Of a stretch of DNA of 12,206 bases, positions 1 to 6,698 are shown in pieces; position 1 is the first letter of the stretch, and every line of letters begins with the position of its first letter. Below the pieces are notes generated by a model. It saw only the letters and a list, made by a program, of their open reading frames with translations. It was not told where the DNA came from and searched no databases. Location: the NCBI GenBank assembly GCA_041484525.1, contig JBGPHT010000204.1, positions 1 to 12,206 of the forward strand, written 5' to 3'. This stretch comes from JBGPHT01 sp041484525 (GTDB lineage Bacteria; Acidobacteriota; Terriglobia; Bryobacterales; Bryobacteraceae). The translations under genes and the position numbers were made by a program.

Positions 1-48
1 AAACCCCTGGAGATCCAATGCGTGAGCCTGTGACCAAGGTTTTCAGGA

Positions 49-81
<33 letters not shown>

Positions 82-84
82 GAC

Positions 85-131
85 GAGGGGACGGTGAGTA
101 ACGGATTACTCCGTTGCTCTCCGTCCTACTC
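85..131 (+). ncRNA. Group II intron domain VI hairpin with candidate branch point A128
   Basis: Bases 89-94 (GGACGG) pair with 121-126 (CCGTCC), and 96-105 (GAGTAACGGA) pair with 110-119 (TCCGTTGCTC) around a four-base loop. At the base, 85-87 pair with 129-131 and G88 with T127, which leaves A128 bulged. A bulged A seven or eight bases from the 3' splice site is the nucleophile for lariat formation in this family, so A128 is the inferred branch point. Confidence 0.82.
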
Positions 132-284
132 TACCGGCCAATACCGGATGTGCCGTTCTAAACTACCTCTCAAATTATTATTAGCCGCCGATCCATGCTG
201 ATGAACGCCGATTGTGGGCGGAACCGCAGGATTCGACCTGTCCAGCTAGTTCGCCGGCACCCATCTCCGATTCGCACGCGGTAA

Positions 285-290
285 CATAAT
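285..290 (+). promoter_or_regulatory. Possible -10 box for the small secreted protein gene
   Basis: CATAAT matches five of six bases of the -10 consensus and lies 13 nt before the ATG at 304. This would give a very short leader. No good -35 hexamer is found 16-18 nt upstream, so the call is weak. A partial ribosome binding site, GGAA at 295-298, lies five bases before the ATG. Confidence 0.25.
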
Positions 291-303
291 CTCCGGAACG
301 CCT

Positions 304-780
304 ATGCTCTACCGCACGCTTCCGCTCTTGCTCCTAGCTGCCCTGAGCGCCGCCGCCCAGGGAAAGTACTCCGGACCGCGGCCGCCCAAGCCCGACGTGC
401 CGTATATCAAACACGCCGACAACCTCGTCGCCATCGAGCCAGCCGAGGCCAAAGAGGAAAAGCAGAAGAAGGACGACATCCTCTACATCATCTCCGGCGC
501 TACCGCCTCCGCCAAGACGCCGCTCGCGTCTCCCATCTTCCTGCTCCAGGCCGACAAGCTGAATCCCGACCGCCTCGGTCTCTACAAGCTCGACGTCAAA
601 AACGGCCGCCGCGAAATCCTCTTCGGCCCCAAAAGGCAGCCGCGCTCGTTCCGCATGGAAGTCACCCGCATCGCCTCCGACAACCTCTACCGGCTGGAGG
701 TCTCGGAGAGCCTCGAACCCGGAGAATACTCGCTCTCTCCCGAGGGTTCGAACCAGGTTTTCTGCTTTGCGGTATACTGA
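304..780 (+). CDS. Small secreted protein of unknown function
   Basis: The 158-aa product begins with a clear signal peptide: an Arg near the start, the hydrophobic run LPLLLLAALSAAA, and a likely cleavage after Ala18. The mature part opens with a proline-rich stretch (about 24-32) and a charged cluster rich in Lys and Glu (about 48-58). It then becomes a mixed hydrophobic/charged region that could form a small beta domain (about 58-158). There are no membrane spans after the signal and no cysteine pairs. The closing stretch GEYSLSPEGSNQVFCFAVY looks like a compact, conserved beta-rich end. The protein should be exported to the periplasm or outside. It sits 115 nt upstream of rpsO on the same strand, but this is probably not a functional link. 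I do not recognise a named family. The ATG is chosen because the signal peptide starts right there. Confidence 0.75.
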   Translation: MLYRTLPLLLLAALSAAAQGKYSGPRPPKPDVPYIKHADNLVAIEPAEAKEEKQKKDDILYIISGATASAKTPLASPIFLLQADKLNPDRLGLYKLDVKNGRREILFGPKRQPRSFRMEVTRIASDNLYRLEVSESLEPGEYSLSPEGSNQVFCFAVY

Positions 781-876
781 GAAATCCCTCTCGCCCGTGT
801 AGCGTCCCGACCCGCCCTGCCACTAGTTTGCCTGTGGTATCCTGTTGGACGTAACAAAATCGAGATAAGAGAAGAC

Positions 877-882
877 AAGGAG
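877..882 (+). promoter_or_regulatory. Ribosome binding site of rpsO, long spacing
   Basis: AAGGAG lies 13 nt before the ATG at 896, longer than the usual 5-9 nt. No closer start codon gives an S15 N-terminus, so the ATG at 896 is kept. Confidence 0.5.
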
Positions 883-895
883 CATCGCCCCAAGA

Positions 896-1165
896 ATGGC
901 ACTGGTGATTGAAGCGAAACAGCAGATTCTGTCTACCAATCAGCGCCACAAGTCCGACACTGGGTCGCCAGAAGTACAGATTGCTCTGCTAAGCAGCCGC
1001 ATTACGATGCTTACGGAGCATTTCAAGACGCACAAAAAAGACCATGGTTCCCGCAAAGGTTTGCTCACCCTGGTTGCCAAGCGTCGCCGGCTTTTGACGT
1101 ATCTGCGTGACACGGACCCCGAGCGCTATAAGGCAGTTCTGCAGCGATTGGGTATTCGCCGCTAG
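896..1165 (+). CDS. rpsO: 30S ribosomal protein S15
   Basis: S15 binds the central domain of 16S rRNA early in small-subunit assembly and contributes an intersubunit bridge to 23S rRNA. The 89-aa length is the standard length for the family. The signature DTGSPEVQ at 21-28 is followed by the helix containing ALLSSRI. Next comes the RNA-binding segment HKKDHGSRKGL (46-56); His42, Asp49 and Ser52 match the rRNA-contacting residues known in the family. The conserved end has RRRLLTYLR (63-71) and RLGIRR. It is followed on the same strand by pnp, the usual order in many bacteria. In Escherichia coli S15 represses its own translation through its mRNA leader; nothing here proves the same. The family assignment is not in doubt. 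Confidence 0.98.
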   Translation: MALVIEAKQQILSTNQRHKSDTGSPEVQIALLSSRITMLTEHFKTHKKDHGSRKGLLTLVAKRRRLLTYLRDTDPERYKAVLQRLGIRR

Positions 1166-1185
1166 TCCGTTCCCCGGAAGCGGCG
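1157..1185 (+). promoter_or_regulatory. Hairpin over the rpsO stop codon (attenuator or processing site)
   Basis: CGCCGCT at 1157-1163 pairs perfectly with AGCGGCG at 1179-1185. Inside it, TCC (1166-1168) can pair with GGA (1176-1178). The stem includes part of the stop codon at 1163-1165. No T-run follows directly; TTTT appears only about 15 nt later. It therefore looks more like an RNA-stability or partial-termination element than a simple intrinsic terminator. The rpsO-pnp junction in Escherichia coli also carries a terminator and RNase processing sites. Confidence 0.5.
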
Positions 1186-1326
1186 GCGTTGGCTGGCTGT
1201 TTTCGGAACCCTTACCCCAATGGACGCGACGGCGCTGGGGCGCATTGCCTCACTCCGTTTCGATCCACACACCCTGTCACTCCAGTCTCGATAGGCCCCC
1301 CGTTGACGGGCGCCAATTCGTGGCCA

Positions 1327-1344
1327 GCCGGGACGGATCCCGGC
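1327..1344 (+). promoter_or_regulatory. Stem-loop in the pnp leader
   Basis: GCCGGGA (1327-1333) pairs fully with TCCCGGC (1338-1344) around the four-base loop CGGA. It ends only five bases before GGAGG (1350-1354), so it could affect ribosome access. pnp leaders in enterobacteria form a stem that RNase III cuts and PNPase uses for autorepression. A similar role here is an inference. Confidence 0.5.
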
Positions 1345-1349
1345 AGGTC

Positions 1350-1363
1350 GGAGGTTTTAAGGA
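1350..1363 (+). promoter_or_regulatory. Two candidate ribosome binding sites for pnp
   Basis: GGAGG (1350-1354) lies 12 nt before the pnp ATG and AAGGA (1359-1363) lies 3 nt before it. One is longer and one shorter than ideal, so either may be used. Both support the ATG at 1367. Confidence 0.55.
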
Positions 1364-1366
1364 AAA

Positions 1367-3472
1367 ATGTTGCATACAGTTGAAGTTGACCTGGGAGGCC
1401 GTAAGATTACCCTCGAAACGGGTAAGATGGCCAAACAGGCGAACGGCGCGGTCGTCGTTCGATCCGGTGACGCGGTTGTTCTCGTCACTGCTTGCATGGC
1501 CGAAGAGCCTAAATTGGGAGCGGGCTTTTTTCCGCTCACTGTCGATTATCGTGAATACACTTACGCCGCCGGCAAGATCCCGGGCGGATTCATCAAGCGC
1601 GAAGGGCGCCCGTCGGAAAAGGAAGTTCTCACCAGCCGCCTGATCGATCGTCCCATACGTCCTCTGTTCCCCGAAGGTTTCCTGTACGAGACCCAGATCA
1701 TCGCCATGGTCCTTTCGGCCGATCCGGAACAGGACCCCAACTCGCTCGCCATCGCCGGCACGGCTGCCGCCCTGGCCATCTCCGATCTCCCGTTCCCCTA
1801 TGTGCTCGGCGGCGTTCGCGTCGGTCTGCGGGACGGCCAGTACATCGCCAACCCGACTTACACCGAAGGCCGTGAGTCCAAGCTGAACATCGTGGTCGCG
1901 GGCACCGAAGACGGCATCGTCATGGTGGAAGCCGGCGCCAAGCAGGTCTCCGAGCAGGAAGTCCTCGGCGCCATCGAATTCGGCCACGATTGCTGCAAGA
2001 AGATCGCCGCCGGCATCCGGCAATTGATGGCCGTCGCCGGCAAACCGAAGCGCGAGTTCAAATCGCCCGAGCTCGATCAGGCCGTGTACAACCAGCTCTT
2101 GAAGGACGTTCGCGAGGAACTGTCCGACTCGCTCAACACGCAGAAGTATCCCAAGCTCGAAAGCCACCATCGCATACACGCGCTGAAGAAGCGGGTAGTC
2201 GAGGCCGCCGCGGACGACAAGAAGATCGAGACCGCCAAGTGTCTCGAGGCCCTCAAAGAGCGCATCTTCCGCGACGACATGCTGAAGAACCATCGCCGTC
2301 CGGATGGCCGCGCGTTCGACGAGGTCCGCGCCATTACAATCGAGACGGGCGTTCTGCCGCGCACCCACGGCTCGGCGCTGTTCACCCGTGGCGAGACGCA
2401 GTCGCTGGTCACGATCACGCTCGGCACCAAGGACGACGAGCAGCGCATCGAGTTGCTCGAGCCCGGCGAAGCTTCCAAGCGCTTCATGCTGCACTACAAT
2501 TTCCCGCCGTTCTCGGTGGGTGAAGTGGGCTTCATGCGCGGTCCCGGCCGCCGCGAAATCGGCCACGGCGCGCTCGCCGAACGCGCCCTCGCGGCGATGA
2601 TCCCCGACGAGTCCATCTTCCCCTACACCATGCGCGTGGTCAGCGACACGCTGGAATCGAACGGCTCCAGCTCGATGGCGACCGTGTGCGGCGCCTCGCT
2701 CGCCCTGATGCATGCCGGTACTCCGCTGGCCGCGCACGTCGGTGGCGTAGCCATGGGCCTGGTGCTCGAAGACGACAAGTACGCCATCCTCACCGACATC
2801 GCCGGCGCCGAAGATCACTACGGCGATATGGACTTCAAGGTCGCGGGCACGCGCGACGGCATCACCGGTCTCCAGATGGATATCAAGGTGCCGCGCGTGA
2901 CGATCGCGACATTGAAGGAAGCGCTCGAGCAGGCGCGCCGCGGCCGTCTCTTCATCCTCGACAAGATGTACGAGGCTCTTCCGCAGGCCAACACCAGCAT
3001 CTCGCAGTACGCGCCGCGCATTTACACCCTGACGATTCCGACGGATAAGATCCGAGACGTCATTGGACCAGGCGGCAAGGTCATCCGCAGCATCATCGAG
3101 CAGACGGGCGTCAAGATCGATGTGGAAGACGACGGCACCATTCACGTGGCGTCGGCGGACGAAGCATCGGCCAAGAAGGCGATCCAGATTATTTCGGATA
3201 TCACCGCCGTCGCCGAGATCGGCAAGACCTATCTCGGCAAGGTGGTCCGCCTGGTCGACTTCGGCGCTTTCGTCGAAATCTTCCCCGGCACTGACGGCCT
3301 TCTGCACATCAGCGAAATCGCCGAAAATCGCATCCGCGAAGTCCGCGACGAGCTGAAGGAAGGCGATCAGATTTTGGTCAAGGTGCTGGCGATGGAAGGC
3401 AACAAAATCAAGCTGAGCCGCCGCGCCGTCCTCCGCGAGCAGCGCGAGAAGTTAAAACAGGGCAAAGAGTAA
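1367..3472 (+). CDS. pnp: Polyribonucleotide nucleotidyltransferase (PNPase)
   Basis: PNPase is a cytoplasmic trimeric 3'-5' exoribonuclease that uses phosphate to release nucleoside diphosphates and can also add tails. It is a core enzyme of RNA decay. The 701-aa product has the full domain order: a first RNase PH core (about 10-140), a helical linker region (about 150-310), a second RNase PH core (about 315-545), a KH domain (about 555-615) with the loop IGPGGK at 566-571, and an S1 domain (about 619-690) starting GKTYLGKVV. Catalytic and phosphate-binding residues are present: Ser434-Ser436 in GSSSMATVCG, and Asp483 and Asp489 in EDHYGDMD, matching Asp486 and Asp492 of the Escherichia coli enzyme. 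The start ATG gives the normal N-terminus MLHTVEVDLGGRKI. It probably shares transcription with rpsO, 201 nt upstream. No frame break is seen. Confidence 0.98.
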   Translation: MLHTVEVDLGGRKITLETGKMAKQANGAVVVRSGDAVVLVTACMAEEPKLGAGFFPLTVDYREYTYAAGKIPGGFIKREGRPSEKEVLTSRLIDRPIRPLFPEGFLYETQIIAMVLSADPEQDPNSLAIAGTAAALAISDLPFPYVLGGVRVGLRDGQYIANPTYTEGRESKLNIVVAGTEDGIVMVEAGAKQVSEQEVLGAIEFGHDCCKKIAAGIRQLMAVAGKPKREFKSPELDQAVYNQLLKDVREELSDSLNTQKYPKLESHHRIHALKKRVVEAAADDKKIETAKCLEALKERIFRDDMLKNHRRPDGRAFDEVRAITIETGVLPRTHGSALFTRGETQSLVTITLGTKDDEQRIELLEPGEASKRFMLHYNFPPFSVGEVGFMRGPGRREIGHGALAERALAAMIPDESIFPYTMRVVSDTLESNGSSSMATVCGASLALMHAGTPLAAHVGGVAMGLVLEDDKYAILTDIAGAEDHYGDMDFKVAGTRDGITGLQMDIKVPRVTIATLKEALEQARRGRLFILDKMYEALPQANTSISQYAPRIYTLTIPTDKIRDVIGPGGKVIRSIIEQTGVKIDVEDDGTIHVASADEASAKKAIQIISDITAVAEIGKTYLGKVVRLVDFGAFVEIFPGTDGLLHISEIAENRIREVRDELKEGDQILVKVLAMEGNKIKLSRRAVLREQREKLKQGKE

Positions 3473-3483
3473 CTTCACCAACC

Positions 3484-3514
3484 TGTGAGGCAGGCGTTCA
3501 GCGTCTGCCTCGCA
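3484..3514. terminator. Hairpin between convergent pnp and propeller gene, likely bidirectional terminator
   Basis: Bases 3484-3496 pair with 3502-3514 around a five-base loop (TTCAG). That gives 13 pairs, two of them G-T, with the core GAGGCAG/CTGCCTC. It lies 12 nt after the pnp stop and 14 nt beyond the end of the opposite gene. There is no T-tract on either side, so termination may need a factor, or the element may mainly protect the 3' ends. Confidence 0.5.
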
Positions 3515-3527
3515 CGCAGGTTCCGCC

Positions 3528-6500
3528 TCAGTTTCCTTCCGGCTTCGACTCCTCTTGCACCGGTAGATTCGTTCCCGTCGCTGCCGAACTCCGCACCACG
3601 ATCGTCACCGGATCGCTCGCCTGCGCCGTCCCCAGCGATCGCACTTCCACCACCTGTGTGCCCGGCCGCAGTGTGTCCGGCACCTGCGCCTGGATCTGGC
3701 CGTTCGATGTGATAAGCAGCGGCACCGAGATATCCCCGAAAGTCACGCATGACCCGCCCAGCACCGTCGGCGGCGGCACCGTGTCCGCCACCCCGGCCGT
3801 TGCCAGGTTCCGCCCCGTGATCGTGATGAACGAGCCCGGCCGGATATTCTGCGTTCCGTCCGACGAATTCACGATCCCCCGCGCGCCGGTGGTAATCTGC
3901 GGCCGCGTGTCCGTGGTGGATGGCGCCAGCGACACCACACTCAAGCCGGAAAGCGTGATGGCGTAGGCCGTGGTGCCCGCCGAATCCACTACCATCATGC
4001 GCGGGTTGGTGTTGAATCGGGTGGCGCCGAATACGTTGACCACCGGATTCTCCGGCACTACACCCGCCAGCGTTTCGGAGCCGGTCACCAGGTCCACCAT
4101 CGCCAGCGTGGTCCGCGAATCGTCGCGCGTTACGGTCGTGATGTTCGTCCGCACCGGCGTGGTCAGCCGCAGCAGCGTCCGCTTGTCCAGCGGCGCCACC
4201 GCCGCTACGTTGCGGTTGCCGGTGTTGATCGTCGTCTGCGTCGGCGGTTGCCCCGGCGCACCCGGTGTGAGCATGGTCGCGCCCGGTGCGAACGCGCCGC
4301 CGAGCGTGGTCAGCGACGGACTCAGGATCAATCCGTCGACCAGAAAATATGAGCCCCCCAGCCCCGCGCCGAGCACCCCGTAGTAACCCGAAATGGGCGT
4401 GGTCGGAGTCGTATTCAGCAGCCGGCTGGCGATGTAGGTGTCGTTGGTGCCGTCGTACACGTACGCGTGGCCGTCGCCTGAAAGCGTCAGGATGTACTCG
4501 CCTCCGGGCGTCGCAATCATGCCGCAATTCGGACATTGCGGAACCGTGTTCGGGATGATCGGATTCGTCACCGTGCTCAGCGTCCGCGGCTGCGCCACAT
4601 TTCCCACCACTTTCCACTGCGTGCCGTTCGACATCAGGAACTCGAGGCCGAACAGCCCCATCGCCAGCGATCGCGGGTAGATCAGGTTCACCGTCCCGTT
4701 GCGCGGCGTCGGCGGAAACACCACGCTATCCACCACCTGACCCAGGTCCAGATCCACCATGCCGATCGATTCGCCGCCGATGTTTCCCACGTAGAGCGTA
4801 TTACCGTCCGTGCCCATCGCCATCTGGTGCGGCATCTGCCCGACCGGGATCGGGTCCACGAACCGCTGCTTCTTCAGATCGAACACCTCGATGCGGTTGA
4901 ACCCCGAGTTCGTAATGTACAGCCGGCCGCGCGCCTCATCCAGCAGCAGATCCTGCAGCCCTTCGTTGCCCGCCGTATTGCCGGCCGTGCCCGCCGTGTT
5001 GTTGTTCATGGTGGTCGAAACGGGGTAGATCACCCCGCGCTGGTCCGGCTGCCGGTAATTCATGTACACCCGGATGACGTTCGGAATGTTGATCGCGTCC
5101 GGCGACGAAATGATGATGTTCATCGGCGTGCCCTGCGACGTTCCCGCACCCGTCCAGATGTTCGTCCCCGGCTGCCGCACTACGCCCGAGCGCCCCGGCT
5201 CCATGGTGAACGTAATCGATGAGGGCGCCAGGCCGCTCGTCATCGAATACACCAGCGCCGACCCCGGATTGGTCGACACGTTGTACGTCAGCCGTCCCTT
5301 CCCCAGGTTGTTGACTTTCAGGGTCCCGCCCGCAACCCCGCGGTTGCACTCATCCATCGCCAGGAACACCGCCGTCGTCTCCGGCGCCAGAATCGGATAG
5401 TCGTACAGGCTGCCCAGCGGGATGTGGACGACGCCTGAATCCGAGAGACCCCACGCGTCCGCGCCATCGGACGTCATCACCATCTTCGCCACAATGCTCT
5501 CCGGCAGCTTGATTCCCAGCCGGATCCCGAGGTTCTTGGGATCGTTCACCAGAAGCGTGGAACTGAGCGGCGGCGGCGCCGGATTGGTGTTGGCAGCCGT
5601 GTTGAATGCCGCATAGAGCGTGGACCCGTCGGGCGCGAACACGCTCCCGCCCACGTTCGCCAGCGTGCTGAATGCACCCGCGAACTGGAACGGCGCGTTG
5701 GCATTATTCTCCTGCGCGATCACCGCCAGCGTCGCCGTATCGTAGAGCGTAAACCCCGCCATGAATCGCGAGCCGTCCGGCGACATCGAAAGCACCGACG
5801 ATTGTCCCGCCGTCGTCCGGTTCCGCAGCACCACGCCCGACGCCACTTCGTACACAAAAATGTAGGTGGTGGCGGCGGTTGGCGTGATCACGCCGACGAT
5901 GAAATTCCCGTCCGGCGTCCGCAGCAATTTTCCGGCGAACGTGGTCTGCGGACGGTTACCGCTCGGCGCCGGTAGTCCGGCGGGAGTCGTCGGCAGCGCC
6001 GGCACAAACACCGGCAGCAGTTGCTGTCCCGCCGCCTGCGTCCGGTCGAACACCGAAAGCGTCCCCTGCGGAACGCCGCTCACCACGCCCGTGCCGATCA
6101 TGCTCACCAGCACGCGCCCGTCGCTTCCCACTTCCACGCCCTGCGGCGCCGAAGGCAGCAACACCGACTGCACCACCGCGTTTTTCGAAAGGTCGATGAC
6201 GTTCAGCGACGAGTTCCCGCTGCTCGAGACATACAGCCAGTTGCCATCCATCGAGAGCGCGCCCGCCAGGGGTGTCGCGCCCACCGCGATCGACCCCGCG
6301 ATCTGTTTCGCGGCGTAATCGTAGATGTAGACCTGATTGGTGTTGTTGTTGACCAGATAGAGCCGGTGGCGCTGTTCATCGAGCACTATGTCCGACGGCG
6401 TCCCACCCGGAAGCTGGACGACATCGCCGAACGTGGCGCCCTGCGTATTCTGTGCCGCCGCGGGTCGCGCCACAACGCTGTACAATCCCAGTAACGCTAT

Positions 6501-6533
6501 GGAAACAGACCGCTTGTAGCTCCGAGGATTCAA
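3528..6533 (-). CDS. Secreted YVTN-type beta-propeller protein with TIGR03437-like C-terminal domain
   Basis: The 1001-aa exported protein probably acts outside the cytoplasm; its ligand is unknown. The signal peptide has a basic start (RSYKR), a hydrophobic stretch (about 9-21) and a likely cut after Ala27 (ARPAAA). Two groups of propeller repeats follow. The first (about 30-400) has units such as DEQRHRLYLVNNNTNQVYIYD and MDGNWLYVSSSGNSSLNVID. The second (about 520-870) has EARGRLYITNSGFNRIEVFD and TDGNTLYVGN. The C-terminal domain (about 880-985) follows the pattern GIVNSSDG, IRPGSFITITGRNLA, LGGSCVTFGD, PLLITSNGQIQAQVP. This is the TIGR03437 layout known from Solibacter-type proteins. I chose TTG at 6533 rather than the distant ATG at 6686, because TTG has a good ribosome binding site eight bases upstream and places the signal peptide at the N-terminus. 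It is divergent from the kinase, 165 nt away. Confidence 0.85.
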   Translation of the reverse strand: MNPRSYKRSVSIALLGLYSVVARPAAAQNTQGATFGDVVQLPGGTPSDIVLDEQRHRLYLVNNNTNQVYIYDYAAKQIAGSIAVGATPLAGALSMDGNWLYVSSSGNSSLNVIDLSKNAVVQSVLLPSAPQGVEVGSDGRVLVSMIGTGVVSGVPQGTLSVFDRTQAAGQQLLPVFVPALPTTPAGLPAPSGNRPQTTFAGKLLRTPDGNFIVGVITPTAATTYIFVYEVASGVVLRNRTTAGQSSVLSMSPDGSRFMAGFTLYDTATLAVIAQENNANAPFQFAGAFSTLANVGGSVFAPDGSTLYAAFNTAANTNPAPPPLSSTLLVNDPKNLGIRLGIKLPESIVAKMVMTSDGADAWGLSDSGVVHIPLGSLYDYPILAPETTAVFLAMDECNRGVAGGTLKVNNLGKGRLTYNVSTNPGSALVYSMTSGLAPSSITFTMEPGRSGVVRQPGTNIWTGAGTSQGTPMNIIISSPDAINIPNVIRVYMNYRQPDQRGVIYPVSTTMNNNTAGTAGNTAGNEGLQDLLLDEARGRLYITNSGFNRIEVFDLKKQRFVDPIPVGQMPHQMAMGTDGNTLYVGNIGGESIGMVDLDLGQVVDSVVFPPTPRNGTVNLIYPRSLAMGLFGLEFLMSNGTQWKVVGNVAQPRTLSTVTNPIIPNTVPQCPNCGMIATPGGEYILTLSGDGHAYVYDGTNDTYIASRLLNTTPTTPISGYYGVLGAGLGGSYFLVDGLILSPSLTTLGGAFAPGATMLTPGAPGQPPTQTTINTGNRNVAAVAPLDKRTLLRLTTPVRTNITTVTRDDSRTTLAMVDLVTGSETLAGVVPENPVVNVFGATRFNTNPRMMVVDSAGTTAYAITLSGLSVVSLAPSTTDTRPQITTGARGIVNSSDGTQNIRPGSFITITGRNLATAGVADTVPPPTVLGGSCVTFGDISVPLLITSNGQIQAQVPDTLRPGTQVVEVRSLGTAQASDPVTIVVRSSAATGTNLPVQEESKPEGN

Positions 6534-6541
6534 TGACGTAG

Positions 6542-6549
6542 TCCTTCCC
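6542..6549 (-). promoter_or_regulatory. Ribosome binding site that fixes the TTG start of the propeller gene
   Basis: On the - strand GGGAAGGA ends eight bases before the TTG at 6533. The alternative start at 6686 would put 51 unlikely residues ahead of the signal peptide. Confidence 0.7.
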
Positions 6550-6632
6550 GAGACGCGCGGATTCTCTATATGGTACAACCTATAACCCTTTCCGTGCTGG
6601 GAAGTTTTGGTTCCACTGGGGGCTGGAGATAT

Positions 6633-6648
6633 GTCTGGAAGGCCAGAC
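6633..6648. promoter_or_regulatory. Perfect dyad between divergent genes, possible operator
   Basis: GTCTGG and CCAGAC form a perfect inverted repeat separated by four bases (AAGG). It lies in the 165-nt region between the divergent propeller and kinase genes, 100 nt from one start and 51 nt from the other. It could be a binding site for a dimeric regulator or simply a small RNA hairpin. No regulator is visible in the window. Confidence 0.3.
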
Positions 6649-6698
6649 CGCACACCGTCAACCGGGTTTAATGGGAGAATATCCACTCAGGCTTCACC

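Noticed and set aside
828..857. Possible rpsO promoter (TTGCCT and TAACAA, 18 nt apart)
   Set aside because: Only the -35 is reasonable; the -10 matches three of six bases. Not enough to report.
1277..3307. Long - strand open frame (676 codons) opposite pnp
   Set aside because: It is a GC-bias shadow: pnp on the + strand is full length with all family motifs, and the antisense product has no recognisable domain and unnatural Asp/Arg/Gly/His content.
3475..4617. Long - strand open frame (380 codons) overlapping the propeller gene in another frame
   Set aside because: It has His/Gly/Ala-rich low-complexity composition and no family signature. The overlapping frame encodes the TIGR03437-like domain and propeller.
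4536..5222. + strand open frame (228 codons) opposite the propeller gene
   Set aside because: The Arg/His-rich shadow translation has no start signal, and the real gene lies on the other strand.
6560..6600. TATA-rich stretch as promoter of the propeller gene on the - strand
   Set aside because: A TATAGA box is present, but no hexamer resembling a -35 lies 15-18 nt upstream of it.
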